DNA of 64,000 bases from Desulforapulum sp034007745 (GTDB lineage: Bacteria; Desulfobacterota; Desulfobacteria; Desulfobacterales; Desulfobacteraceae). The DNA lies in contig JAVEQI010000012.1 in NCBI GenBank assembly GCA_034007745.1, positions 1 through 64,000 on the forward strand. Direction: 5' to 3'. Positions 14,693-23,408 of the stretch are shown here, piece after piece (positions within the stretch are counted from its first letter, which is position 1; every line of letters begins with the position of its first letter). A program made the position numbers and the translations under genes. The notes under the pieces are model-generated. The model was not told where the DNA came from, searched no databases, and worked only from the letters and a program-made list of their open reading frames with translations.

Positions 14693-16006
14693 TCAAGGTT
14701 TTAACACCAGAAAAAACAGCCGTCCCGGGTGCTTCATGTGGCCTGCACCAAATTCGGCATATTCTCCATTACCGTAGAAGAGGTCACCGCGACCGGCCCC
14801 GAGGATGGCCCCGCCCGTATCCTGGTTCATCACAAACCCGGAAAAAGGCTTCCATGAATCGGGAGGTTCAAAGGCTCCGGTATCAGAGTTTAGATCCGGA
14901 TCAGGAATTCTTGTCTCAATGAAACAGAGGGCACCCCTTGGGAAAAGTCTGTAATCCGTTGCCAGGGAACGCAGGGGAGTCAGCTGTACATTGATGCTGC
15001 CAAACGGGCCTCCCTGCTCCTCTTGGAAAAAGACAAAGCTCGGATTGTAATTAAAAAGCTCGTCCTGGCGTGAAGGGTTGTTCCTAAGCCACTCTCTGAT
15101 GGCCTGCATGGACATATCTTCCCTGGCGACCTCGCCATGGTCAATGAGGTAGCGTCCAACGGCCTTATAAGGGTGACCGTTCTTGGTGCTGTAGTGAACG
15201 TTCATCTGACCGCCCTGGGCGAGGTAAAGCCGGCCCGATCCCTGGATCTCCAGGAAGAACCGATCGGTGCGGTCCCTCAACCAGGCAAGGGGCTTTGCCC
15301 GCAATTCAAAATCAGCTATCCCGTTGATCTCCTCCCGGGTATAGTAAGGAACCACCCGGTTCCTGTTGTCAACCCTTGCCATGAGTCTGGGAAGGTCCTT
15401 GAAGCGATCGGAAAAGCCCCCGAGGTCAACGGTCAGCAGGTCATCGGGCACGCTGAAAAGCGGATATTGATACTCCCCATCCCTGACAAGGCTTGCCTCC
15501 ATGGAAGGCTCGTAATAGCCGGTAAAAAGGACCCCGTTATTCCTGTTTGCCGTTGACCCGTAGACAAGATAGCGTTCCCGGATGAATCGGTTAAGGGCCT
15601 CGGTGTCCGGGTGGGTTTGAAGGAACTCAAGAAATTCCAGAACCGACCGCCGGAGATGGACCACATCAAAGACATCCGGTCCAAATTGGAAGGTGCTGGA
15701 ATTGGGAATCCGGTTAAAATAAACAAGACTCGCCCCAAGCGAACGTTCAAGACCCGCTTTCCCCCCCGTTTGTTCAAGGGAATCGGAGAAATCAGGATAT
15801 CGGCTTTCATCCAGGAGTTCAAGGCTGGTAAATCGCGTGACCGGCGGCACAGGTGGTTTTTTTCCACACCCCGCAAAAAAAACAAGGGTCATGATAAGCA
15901 GAACAGCCGAAGCAGCCCAGATAAATGGATAAACCGATCCGATTCTCTTCTGTCCCGGCCCTTTTAAAGTCACAGCCACAATTCTCCTTTGCCCGGGTTT
16001 TTCCAC
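14693..16006 (-). CDS. mltA: Membrane-bound lytic murein transglycosylase A (MltA)
   Basis: About 437 residues. A basic N-terminal stretch precedes a long hydrophobic helix ending FFAGC-G, which looks like a lipobox. The MltA core follows: GVLFTGYYEPSMEASL, YTREEINGIADFELRAKPLAWLRDRTDRFFLEIQGSGRL. The 3D domain at the C-terminus carries GFVMNQDTGGAILGAGRGDLFYGNGEYAEFGAG, with the catalytic Asp in QDTGGAI. The enzyme cleaves the MurNAc-GlcNAc bond with anhydro-ring formation. The start is placed at GTG 16006 because AGGAGG is correctly spaced for it; GTG 16012 is too close. Confidence 0.92.
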   Translation of the reverse strand: MEKPGQRRIVAVTLKGPGQKRIGSVYPFIWAASAVLLIMTLVFFAGCGKKPPVPPVTRFTSLELLDESRYPDFSDSLEQTGGKAGLERSLGASLVYFNRIPNSSTFQFGPDVFDVVHLRRSVLEFLEFLQTHPDTEALNRFIRERYLVYGSTANRNNGVLFTGYYEPSMEASLVRDGEYQYPLFSVPDDLLTVDLGGFSDRFKDLPRLMARVDNRNRVVPYYTREEINGIADFELRAKPLAWLRDRTDRFFLEIQGSGRLYLAQGGQMNVHYSTKNGHPYKAVGRYLIDHGEVAREDMSMQAIREWLRNNPSRQDELFNYNPSFVFFQEEQGGPFGSINVQLTPLRSLATDYRLFPRGALCFIETRIPDPDLNSDTGAFEPPDSWKPFSGFVMNQDTGGAILGAGRGDLFYGNGEYAEFGAGHMKHPGRLFFLVLKP

Positions 16007-16044
16007 GGACACACCTCCTGTTATTGAATGATCAAAAAATATTT

Positions 16045-17211
16045 TTATTGTTTCTCCCCGGAATCCATTGTTCGAGTTGTCCCGGCAACCTTGGGAATGT
16101 CCGGGATATTTCGATCTTCAGCAATACCAAGATCGGAGAGTTTCCTTGCAGAGACCATCACCCGCCGTTCCATGGACCCCACGGTTTTATTGTAGGTTGA
16201 GGCGGCCCGTTCAATGTCTTTACCCAGGAGATTCATGGTCTCGGCCATGGAGGATATCCGCTGGAAAAGCTCACTGCCGAGCCGGGTGATCTCCTTTGCA
16301 TTTTCATGGCTCTTCTCCTGGCTCCACCCGTAGGAGACGGATTTCAAAAGGGAGATAAGGGTGGCTGGCGTTGCCAGGATCACCCCCCTTTGAATGGCAG
16401 CTTCAATAAGATCCGGTTTCATGGCCAAGGCTGCGCTGAAGAAATTTTCCCCCGGTATAAAGAGTACTACAAACTCGGGCGTGGGTGTAAACTGACGCCA
16501 GTACTCCTTGGCAGAAAGGGCGTTGATATGGGCCTGGACCTGGCGGGCATGGTTGATCATCCCTGCCCTGCGCTCCTCTTTTGTGGTGGCTTCAAGGGCG
16601 TCAAGATAGGCGGCCAGGGGAACCTTGGAATCCACCACAATGTTTCTATCCCCTGGAAGATGAACCACCATATCGGGTCTTAAGGCACCCTTGCCCGATC
16701 CTTGCTGGGGCTGCTCGGTAAAATCGCACCGGTCGACCATGCCGGCCATTTCAGCCACTCTTCTGAGGGTAATCTCCCCCCACCTGCCCCTTACGTGGGG
16801 AAGGCGCAGGGATTTAACAAGGTTTCCCGTCTCCCGCTCAAGGTTCTGCTGGGTTGTTGCCATTTCAACGAGCTGGGCCGTAAGCGAACCAAAGGCCCTT
16901 TCCCTTTCAAGCTCCATCTGACCGAGGCGGTTTTCATACCGGTCAAGGGCTTGGCGCACGGGATCCACGCTGCGTATGATCTCGTCGCCCTTGATGTCCA
17001 TCTCTTTTCTGGCCTCTTTAACATACCCTACAAAATAGCGGTCTGCAAGATCAAGGAAATGGCTGGAGTTAGCCTGAAGTGCCTGGGCTGAAATACTCGC
17101 AAGGCGCTGGGTCACCATGGAGAATCCAAGCCTCTGTAAAATCATACATACCAGGACTCCCACAATAAAACCGCCGCCGAGAAAGATCAAATTCTCATGG
17201 GTGATCATCAT
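16045..17211 (-). CDS. rmuC: RmuC family DNA recombination protein
   Basis: About 388 residues. One N-terminal membrane helix (NLIFLGGGFIVGVLVCMIL) is followed by a coiled coil and the RmuC domain: HVRGRWGEITLRRVAEMAGM, DSKVPLAAYLDAL and EFVVLFIPGENFFSAAL, then ATPATLISLLKSVSYGW. E. coli RmuC limits inversions at short repeats and has a nuclease-like fold. The start at ATG 17211 overlaps the end of moaC by 17 bp; no clear ribosome site is seen, so coupling to moaC is likely. Confidence 0.92.
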   Translation of the reverse strand: MMITHENLIFLGGGFIVGVLVCMILQRLGFSMVTQRLASISAQALQANSSHFLDLADRYFVGYVKEARKEMDIKGDEIIRSVDPVRQALDRYENRLGQMELERERAFGSLTAQLVEMATTQQNLERETGNLVKSLRLPHVRGRWGEITLRRVAEMAGMVDRCDFTEQPQQGSGKGALRPDMVVHLPGDRNIVVDSKVPLAAYLDALEATTKEERRAGMINHARQVQAHINALSAKEYWRQFTPTPEFVVLFIPGENFFSAALAMKPDLIEAAIQRGVILATPATLISLLKSVSYGWSQEKSHENAKEITRLGSELFQRISSMAETMNLLGKDIERAASTYNKTVGSMERRVMVSARKLSDLGIAEDRNIPDIPKVAGTTRTMDSGEKQ

Positions 17212-17689
17212 ACCGATTTGCCACAAAAGTGCCGCTTTTGCCCCCTGTCTTGAGCTTGAGGTGAATGTCGGAGATGGTCATGCCCTTGTCGTAGGATTTA
17301 CACATGTCATAGATTGTCAGGGCGGCAACGGACACTGCGGTCAGAGCCTCCATCTCCACCCCGGTCCTTCCGGCAAGGGAAGCCTCAGCCTCTATTTCGA
17401 TGCCGCCGTGTTCAGGGTCAGGCGAAAAGTCCACCCGCACATGGGTAAGGTTGAGGGGGTGGCACATGGGGATGAGATCCGCCGTTTTTTTGGCGGCCAT
17501 GACCCCGGCTATTCTTGCCGCCTCGAGCACGTTTCCCTTTTTCACGTTTTGGCCGAATATTCGATCCAGGGTGTCTGCGGTCATGTCGATCCTGCCCCTT
17601 GCAACGGCAACCCTGTGCGTCACATCCTTTGCCGCCACATCAACCATCCTGACCCTGCCCTGGTCATCCAAATGGGTAAATTCCGTCAT
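17195..17689 (-). CDS. moaC: Cyclic pyranopterin monophosphate synthase MoaC
   Basis: A 164-residue enzyme of molybdenum cofactor synthesis. It converts the MoaA product into cyclic pyranopterin monophosphate. Family motifs seen: MVDVAAKDVTHRVAVARGRI, KGNVLEAARIAGVMAAKKT, LIPMCHPLNLTHV, GVEMEALTAVSVAALTIYDMCK and the C-terminal LKLKTGGKSG. Its ATG shares one base with the stop of the moaE-type gene (TAATG), and GAGGA lies upstream. The order is mobA-moaE-moaC-rmuC. Confidence 0.95.
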   Translation of the reverse strand: MTEFTHLDDQGRVRMVDVAAKDVTHRVAVARGRIDMTADTLDRIFGQNVKKGNVLEAARIAGVMAAKKTADLIPMCHPLNLTHVRVDFSPDPEHGGIEIEAEASLAGRTGVEMEALTAVSVAALTIYDMCKSYDKGMTISDIHLKLKTGGKSGTFVANRYDDHP

Positions 17690-18063
17690 TAATTTTCCTC
17701 TGGATCCTTAAAGAACTGCTGTTTGGTCGTGATCTTTGTCTTGACCTGTTCAAGGGTGTCAGTCAGGGTTTCGATCACCCGCTCTCTAATGTCACCTGCC
17801 ACAACTATGGCCATGACATCCTGGCCCACGGCAAGGTCCTGGTCAGCTCGAATCTCGACCAGCACCTCGACAATTCCGGGGCGCTTTTTTTGTTCTTTTA
17901 TAAGGCGATCAAGCCCCTCCTGATCAACGCTGACCCTTAATCCCGTAACCTCCCGGCCCTCACGGGTGGTCGATCGAACCACCCCATTGTGGGAGAGGAT
18001 CATGCCCACCTTGGGGTAGTCGGGCAGGGATTTTACCTGCTCAATCATTCTATTGATGTCCAT
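17689..18063 (-). CDS. Small MoaE-type molybdopterin synthase-like protein
   Basis: About 125 residues from ATG 18063, which has AAGGAAG at the right distance; the longer start would overlap mobA deeply. The sequence has the MoaE-like HNGVVRSTTREGREV near the start and DLAVGQDVMAIVVAGDIRERVIETLTDTLEQVKT near the end. It is a shortened MoaE relative: the usual Lys-rich catalytic C-terminal end of MoaE is replaced by a short Lys/Gln tail. The position between mobA and moaC supports a cofactor role. Whether it is catalytically competent cannot be decided by eye. Confidence 0.7.
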   Translation of the reverse strand: MDINRMIEQVKSLPDYPKVGMILSHNGVVRSTTREGREVTGLRVSVDQEGLDRLIKEQKKRPGIVEVLVEIRADQDLAVGQDVMAIVVAGDIRERVIETLTDTLEQVKTKITTKQQFFKDPEEN

Positions 18064-18673
18064 CAAATTCTTCCTTTGTTGCGGCAATGGCCCTTGCCCT
18101 TTCAAGGTCTTCGGGCGTGTTTATGTTAAAAAACGAATTGATTTCAGGATCAACTGCCTGGATCTTGTTCATGGTAATTTTTCTGACCCTGCGCTGTTTA
18201 AAAAAACGATTGATCTTAAAAATATTATCTTCAAGATTTTTTTCGATCAGCGGCAGGCAATGCTTTGAATACATTGCGCACAGGGGCTCTAGACCGGCAT
18301 CGGTCTCGGGAATCACGACGTCTATTCCAGGACCTGCCTGGGACAAGATGTACTCGGCCAGGCGCCTTTCAAGAAAGGGAGTATCGCAGGCCGAGACAAA
18401 GACCCATGGGGTTGATGCATAATACAGTGCTGCATGAATTCCGGCAAGGGGACACCTGCTGGGATAGATATCCGACACAATGGTGCCGTCCCAATCCCCA
18501 AAGGCGGCAGGATCATTTGTCACAATGATCACCCGGTCAAACAGGTCTGTAAACAGGGAATGGATCACCTCCATGATCATGCGCCCCCTGATTTCCCGAA
18601 AGGTTTTTTTTATTCCCGGGAGCCTCGTGTTCTTCCCCCCGGCCAGGATAACCCCTGTACAATCATAGTTCAT
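18050..18673 (-). CDS. mobA: Molybdenum cofactor guanylyltransferase MobA
   Basis: A 207-residue nucleotidyltransferase. GVILAGGKNTRLPGIKK is the GTP-binding loop, followed by IIVTNDPAAF, RCPLAGIHAAL, VFVSACDTPFL and GLEPLCAMYSKHCLPLIE. It attaches GMP to molybdopterin to give the dinucleotide cofactor used by many oxidoreductases. It overlaps the following MoaE-type gene by 14 bp, so the four genes mobA-moaE-moaC-rmuC look like one transcript. It is divergent from pyrR. Confidence 0.93.
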   Translation of the reverse strand: MNYDCTGVILAGGKNTRLPGIKKTFREIRGRMIMEVIHSLFTDLFDRVIIVTNDPAAFGDWDGTIVSDIYPSRCPLAGIHAALYYASTPWVFVSACDTPFLERRLAEYILSQAGPGIDVVIPETDAGLEPLCAMYSKHCLPLIEKNLEDNIFKINRFFKQRRVRKITMNKIQAVDPEINSFFNINTPEDLERARAIAATKEEFDGHQ

Positions 18674-18867
18674 GGCAACTGTTCCAATCAGTGAGGTTAA
18701 TCTATTGCTCTATAAAAAAAAAGATGATAACAGTTTACCGATAAATTTAAAATCAAAATCCGGCACAGAACATACAGCTGAAGATCAGGAGGCTTGATCA
18801 GGGCAGAAACTAGGCTGGAACAAAGACTGAAAACCAGAGTACAAGAACAGCACACCAGGGGTGAAGC

Positions 18868-19407
18868 ATGGAAAAACAACGAACTATTCTTAATGCCCAG
18901 GACATGGAAAGGGTCATCACCCGAATGGCCTATGAGATCATCGAGACCCACAGAGGGGTATCAGACCTGGCCCTGGCCGGAATAATGACCCGGGGTGACT
19001 TTCTTGCCCAGAGGCTCCAGGAAAAGATCTTCAATATAGAGGGAATCAAGGTGCCGGTCGGAGCCATGGACATCAACCTCTACCGGGACGACTGGACCCA
19101 GATAAGCCACTACCCAATAGTAAGGGCCTCAAAAATTGGTTTTTCCGTTGAGAATCAAAACATCATCCTCGTGGACGATGTGCTGTTTACGGGCCGAACC
19201 ATACGGGCCGCCATGGACGCCATCATGGATTTCGGCAGACCTGCAAGGATAGAACTTGCCGTGCTGGTGGACCGGGGGCACAGGGAGCTTCCCCTCCAGG
19301 CCGATTATTGCGGCACCATCGTTGCAACTCTTCACTCGGACAGGGTCAACGTCTGTCTCAAGGAGTATGACGGCAGGGATGGTGTGTTTCTAGAGCAGGA
19401 GTCATAA
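18868..19407 (+). CDS. pyrR: PyrR-type uracil phosphoribosyltransferase/regulator
   Basis: A 179-residue type I phosphoribosyltransferase. The PRPP-binding loop is NIILVDDVLFTGRTIRAA, with GIMTRGDFLAQRL and GAMDINLYRDDW typical of PyrR. In Gram-positives PyrR binds pyr mRNA and causes attenuation; in many Gram-negatives the ortholog has mainly UPRT activity. No PyrR binding loop was recognised upstream. AGGGGTGAAGC precedes the ATG. It is followed 1 bp later by moaB. Confidence 0.92.
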   Translation: MEKQRTILNAQDMERVITRMAYEIIETHRGVSDLALAGIMTRGDFLAQRLQEKIFNIEGIKVPVGAMDINLYRDDWTQISHYPIVRASKIGFSVENQNIILVDDVLFTGRTIRAAMDAIMDFGRPARIELAVLVDRGHRELPLQADYCGTIVATLHSDRVNVCLKEYDGRDGVFLEQES

Positions 19408-19408
19408 A

Positions 19409-19918
19409 ATGGGGATTTTGGAGCACAAACAAAAAACAACCGGCAAACTTAGGGTGGCGATCATCTCAGTATCCACCACAAGAAAACTCAGCGAGGACAA
19501 AAGCGGGGCCTGGATAAAGAAGCAGGCAAAGGCTGAGGGCCATGAGGTTGTTGTCCACCACGTGGTCACCGACGAGATCACGGCAATAAGGGAAATGATC
19601 GATCATGTTGTCACCCAGATCGCCCCCAACGCCATTCTTGTAACCGGAGGAACAGGCGTAAGTCCAAGGGATGTAACCATCGAGGCTGTTGCCCCCCTTT
19701 TCACCAAAGAGCTCACGGCCTTTGCCACTCTGTTTACCATGCTCAGCTTTGAAGAGATCGATTCTGCGGCCCTGCTATCAAGGGCCAGGGCGGGCATAGT
19801 CAATTCGGTGATCGTCTTTTGCATGCCCGGCAGCTTAAAGGCGTGCAAGCTTGCCTGCAACCAGCTGATATTCCCGGAATTAGGGCACATTGTCACCCAC
19901 GTGTCCGAGACACCGTGA
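19409..19918 (+). CDS. moaB: MoaB/MogA family molybdopterin adenylyltransferase
   Basis: A 169-residue protein with VAIISVSTTRKLSEDKSGAWI, the MPT-binding LVTGGTGVSPRDVTIEAV and FCMPGSLKACKLACNQLIFPELGHI. The family adenylates molybdopterin before molybdenum insertion. AGGAG lies inside the end of pyrR, and the ATG follows the pyrR stop by 1 bp. Together with moaC, moaE and mobA on the opposite strand, this makes a divergent cofactor locus. Confidence 0.93.
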   Translation: MGILEHKQKTTGKLRVAIISVSTTRKLSEDKSGAWIKKQAKAEGHEVVVHHVVTDEITAIREMIDHVVTQIAPNAILVTGGTGVSPRDVTIEAVAPLFTKELTAFATLFTMLSFEEIDSAALLSRARAGIVNSVIVFCMPGSLKACKLACNQLIFPELGHIVTHVSETP

Positions 19919-19995
19919 CCTGGGGCCCATAAAATAAGCCGAGGCCATTCATTCTAGGGGAGATCCCTTGCGGTCGCCCTTTTGTGGCTCGATAG

Positions 19996-20053
19996 GCGTT
20001 AGCTGCTAGCCGTTAGCGATTAGCTGTTAGCTAAAAGCTGTTTCTTATAAAAA
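19996..20053. repeat. TAGC-rich array plus GTTTCTTATAAAA upstream of the gene at 20070
   Basis: GCGTTAGCTGCTAGCCGTTAGC-type units fill 19996-20039. GTTTCTTATAAAA follows at 20040-20052 and the start codon comes 17 bp later. This is the same combination as before purD-purE and gcvH. The rest of the 151-bp gap is unremarkable. Confidence 0.6.
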
Positions 20054-20069
20054 CCCACAAAGGAGAATC

Positions 20070-20471
20070 ATGCAGGAACTAAACGCTTTTCTTGACAACT
20101 GGAAGGATAACGACACAAAAACCAAACAGGCCTTTTTGGAAATTAAAGACCATATCATGGCAATGGAAGGTGTAACCGTTGAATTCATAGCAAGACCGGG
20201 GGTGAGCTACTCCCTTCGTCCCTGCCACAAAAACCAGACGGACCGCACCCTTTTTGCCATGGCCGACGTGATCGATGATGATCCTTCCGAACGCTGGCTC
20301 TCGGTCTGTTTTTATGGTGACATGGTCACCGATCCCGACGAGGTGGGAGATCTCATCCCGGAGGGGCTTCTGGGGGACGATGGATACTGCTTTGACCTTG
20401 ACGAATATGACAAAGACTCGGTCAACTACATCAAAGAGCGCCTCAACGACGCCTACAGGGCCGCAAAGTAA
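20070..20471 (+). CDS. Conserved hypothetical protein with acidic C-terminal half
   Basis: A 133-residue soluble protein. It contains VEFIARPGVSYSLRPCHKNQ, FAMADVIDDDPSERWLSVCFYGDMVTDPDE and LIPEGLLGDDGYCFDLDEYD. I recall this as a family widespread in Desulfobacterota but know no function. AAAGGAG gives a good ribosome site. The strong run of conserved-looking residues (ARPG, SLRP, RWLSVCFYGD, GLLG.DGYCFD) suggests a ligand- or protein-binding fold. It stands alone, with a repeat array upstream. Confidence 0.75.
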   Translation: MQELNAFLDNWKDNDTKTKQAFLEIKDHIMAMEGVTVEFIARPGVSYSLRPCHKNQTDRTLFAMADVIDDDPSERWLSVCFYGDMVTDPDEVGDLIPEGLLGDDGYCFDLDEYDKDSVNYIKERLNDAYRAAK

Positions 20472-20660
20472 TCTGCGGCCCTAAAGCTAAAGCCTTCTGA
20501 TTATTCAGAGTCCGGTCTGAAATTCAGGCAACGGACTGGACCTGGCTGATCAGACCGGCGAATATAAATTATTGTCCTGGCCGAGCATCCCCATGTTTTT
20601 CTGATTCAGCAAGGGGATACCGGCTGTCTTCTATGGGTAAACCCAAAGTCATAATAGCTG

Positions 20661-21731
20661 CTAGACCTTGAACCTTATGTTCAAAATGTCGCCGTCGACC
20701 ACGGGATAATCCTTGCCCTGGACGTAAAGTTTACCCGCCTTTTTAAGAGCCTCCTCAGACCCCAGTTCCATGAGATCGTCGTACTTGATAACCTCGGCCC
20801 GGATGAATCCGCGCTCAAGGTCCGAATGAATCACACCCGCAGCCCGGGGAGCCTTTGAACCTTTGCGCACAAGCCACTGCCTCACCTCATCCTGGCCGAC
20901 GGTGAAAAACGATATCAGGCCCAGGGCTTTTAGGCAGAGCCGTGTCAACCCTCCAAGAGCGGTCTCTTCAATCCCTAGGTCTTCAAGAAAGGCAGCCTTT
21001 TCATCATCGCTGTCAAGCAGGGCAATCTCGGATTCAACCTTTGCCGAAACAATCATGGCCTCCATGCTCTGGGATGCGCAAAGATCCTTAAACCGATCCA
21101 GCAGAGAATCCTGGCCAAGATCATCCTCACCCACATTAACCACAAGGATCATCTGCTTGCGGGTTATGAAGGGATAGCTTCTGATCAGGGCCTCATCGTC
21201 CGGGGAAATTTCCATGAGGCGCAGGGGTTTTTCTTCGTCCAGGTGGCTGAGCATCCTCTCCATCAGGGCAAGTTCCTTTACCTGGTCCTCGTCCTTAATT
21301 TTTTTGATCATCTCCCGGATACGTTCGATCCTCTTTTCAACAAAGAGCTGATCGTGGAGAAGAAGCTCCTGATTCACCGTTTCAGCATCCCTCAGGGGGT
21401 CCACCGAACCCTCGCCATGGTAGACAGCCTCGTCCTCAAACGCCCTGACCACATGGCAAATGGCGTCCATGTCCATAATGTCCCGGAACAGATCGCCCTT
21501 TGCAATGGTCTCCTTTTCGATCCTTGGAAGCAGCACAAGGTCCACCCTTGCCCTGGCCTCCTTTTTAGGCGCGTACATGGCAACCAGGCGGTCGAATCGC
21601 AGGTCAAGGATTTCCGCCGTGCCCGGCACGGGCTTTGGCGGACCTGACCGCTCTTTTACCTCACTGCCCGTAAGAATCTGAAACAGGGTCTTTTTTCCTG
21701 TCTGGGCAAGTCCGATCACTCCTACCTTCAT
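20661..21731 (-). CDS. YchF/Obg-like P-loop NTPase with altered G1 motif
   Basis: A 356-residue OBG-family protein. The expected order is present: P-loop region GLAQTGKKTLFQIL (residues 7-20), AEILDLRFDRLVAMYAPKKEARARVDLVLLP, a predicted coiled coil, VVNVGEDDLG at the G4 position and a C-terminal DUF933/TGS domain (ISFFTVGQDEVRQW, GVIHSDLERGFIRAEVI, VQGKDYPVVDGDILNIRF). Canonical YchF has GLPNVGKSTLF; here the Ser/Thr after GK is Lys, followed by Thr. It may be a divergent paralogue rather than the standard YchF. An upstream GTTTCATATAAAAA motif lies about 22 bp before the start. Confidence 0.85.
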   Translation of the reverse strand: MKVGVIGLAQTGKKTLFQILTGSEVKERSGPPKPVPGTAEILDLRFDRLVAMYAPKKEARARVDLVLLPRIEKETIAKGDLFRDIMDMDAICHVVRAFEDEAVYHGEGSVDPLRDAETVNQELLLHDQLFVEKRIERIREMIKKIKDEDQVKELALMERMLSHLDEEKPLRLMEISPDDEALIRSYPFITRKQMILVVNVGEDDLGQDSLLDRFKDLCASQSMEAMIVSAKVESEIALLDSDDEKAAFLEDLGIEETALGGLTRLCLKALGLISFFTVGQDEVRQWLVRKGSKAPRAAGVIHSDLERGFIRAEVIKYDDLMELGSEEALKKAGKLYVQGKDYPVVDGDILNIRFKV

Positions 21732-21810
21732 ATTGATTTATCCTTTTTTTGATTTTTATATGAAACTCCCGTCGAAACGTCACTATAGAAGTCTCGATTT
21801 TAGAGCCCTC

Positions 21811-21977
21811 TTTGGTTACCCTGACCGGAACATGGTGAACCAAAGGGTTTAGGATTTTTGCCCTTTCAGGCGTTAAGAAGCGCAGGCTGTTTGAGGACTT
21901 TAGCCCGCAGTTCCTGCGCTTTAGACTGGAAGGGCAAAAATCCTCCCGACGTTTACCGTCCGGTCAGGGTAAACAAA
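21811..21977. repeat. 167-bp nested palindromic element
   Basis: The outer 19-bp arms TTTGGTTACCCTGACCGGA (21811-21829) and TCCGGTCAGGGTAAACAAA (21959-21977) differ at one base. Inside them AGGATTTTTGCCCTT (21851-21865) pairs perfectly with 21930-21944, and a smaller GAAGCGCAGG/CCTGCGCTTT stem sits in the centre. No coding frame spans it. This is most likely a non-autonomous mobile repeat in the intergenic space upstream of the YchF-like gene. The remaining 21978-22292 holds no recognised gene. Confidence 0.75.
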
Positions 21978-22292
21978 GGGTGCGGAATGGTACTATTTCC
22001 CTTCTGCTTCTTTCATGTTTGATCGTTCGTTGTGTCCGCAGGACGTATGGTTTTTTTTGGAAACAACCCTGGAAAACCTAATGCTGAGTAATAGCAACCT
22101 TCATCTCAAAGGTCAAGAAAGGTACAGACGGTGGAGGTATTCTAATTCTAATTTTAATTTTACTTTGGAGGCGGTAGCAGATATTCTCCTGGTAAACAAG
22201 GAAAGCCGGAGTATTATTGACGAGGTAGGAGTGCAGGGACAATTCACGAATTACCCAGGGTGTCGGCCGCGCTGTCGAAAAGGGAGAACCAC

Positions 22293-23408
22293 ATGCCACC
22301 CCATAGACTGAACCAATATTTGCTTGAGTCTAAAAACGATATAAACCATAAACCCATAGACTGTCTTGTGATGGGCGGTGAGGCCGCAGATCTCGACTCC
22401 ATGGCATCTTCCATTGCCTATGCCTGCTTTATTAATGCCGTGGAAAATGATCGGGTCGTTGTACCGATCATACCCATTGTGCGGGCTGACTTTAAACTTC
22501 GGGGTGAGGCAGTCCATGTGTTTGACAGGGCGGGTATTGATCTTAAGAATCTTATATTTCTGGATGATATTGATCTTGAAACGCTTGTAAAGAGGGCGGC
22601 TGGTCTGGTTCTGGTGGATCACAATCAATTGCCGGATCCGCTGTCCCATTTGGAGGACAAGGTTGCCATTATTCTGGATCACCACAGGGACAAGCGTCTA
22701 TACCCCCACGCCGTCAAACGGATAGTAGAACCCGTGGGGTCCACAGCGACCCTTGTGGGAGAAGAATTCATCGCCCATTGCCCCAATATTATTGACAGAC
22801 ATTTGGCGTTGCTGTTATGGGGCACCATACTCCTGGACACGGTGAACCTCGATCATGGAGCCGGGCGGGTCACATCCAGGGATGAACAAACAGCCTCAGT
22901 TCTCATGGGCTTCTGCCCCGTTGACCAGACAGAATATTTTGACGGGATTCAAGCAGCCAAGTTCAACACTTCCCCTCTTAGCACCTTTGATCTGCTGCGT
23001 AAGGATTATAAAGAGTTTAAATCCGGCAGAATCTCCTGGGGCATTGCCTCCATCCTTTTGTCCCTGACCCAGTGGGGTAAAAGGGATACCGAGCTGTGCC
23101 TCGAATTTGAGGCCTGCCTTGACAGGCGCAGTCTTGACATGCTTATTTCCATGAATGCCAGCAGATCCCCCCGGTTCAGCCGGGACCTTGCTGTTTACTC
23201 CACGACCGAAGTCCTTCATGACAATTTGATTGATTTTTTCCAGAAAAAAGGGCTTGGCCTGACACCCATCACCTTAACGAATCAAAAACCCTGCCAGCGA
23301 GGCAAAATTTCCTTTTACAAACAGGGTAATCTGGAAATATCCAGAAAAAAACTAGCCCCACTGCTGGACGATTATTTTGGTAAGGTAATAGCAGGTCAAT
23401 CAAGATAA
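22293..23408 (+). CDS. DHH-DHHA2 phosphoesterase, exopolyphosphatase/prune-like
   Basis: About 371 residues from ATG 22293, which follows AGGGAG. Motif I is CLVMGGEAADLDSMASSIAYA, motif II is LVLVDHNQLPDPL and motif III is AIILDHHRDKRLYPHA. LLLWGTILLDTVNLDHGAGRVTSRDEQ carries a further metal ligand. This pattern (DHN plus DHH with GGEAADLDS) is that of the PPX1/prune group: manganese-dependent hydrolases of polyphosphate or short phosphoanhydrides. Its 3' end overlaps the convergent rho gene by 13 bp. Confidence 0.85.
   Translation: MPPHRLNQYLLESKNDINHKPIDCLVMGGEAADLDSMASSIAYACFINAVENDRVVVPIIPIVRADFKLRGEAVHVFDRAGIDLKNLIFLDDIDLETLVKRAAGLVLVDHNQLPDPLSHLEDKVAIILDHHRDKRLYPHAVKRIVEPVGSTATLVGEEFIAHCPNIIDRHLALLLWGTILLDTVNLDHGAGRVTSRDEQTASVLMGFCPVDQTEYFDGIQAAKFNTSPLSTFDLLRKDYKEFKSGRISWGIASILLSLTQWGKRDTELCLEFEACLDRRSLDMLISMNASRSPRFSRDLAVYSTTEVLHDNLIDFFQKKGLGLTPITLTNQKPCQRGKISFYKQGNLEISRKKLAPLLDDYFGKVIAGQSR

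Noticed and set aside
18794..18985. Leader peptide upstream of pyrR
   Set aside because: The frame starts at a weak codon, overlaps pyrR out of frame and lacks attenuator-like features.
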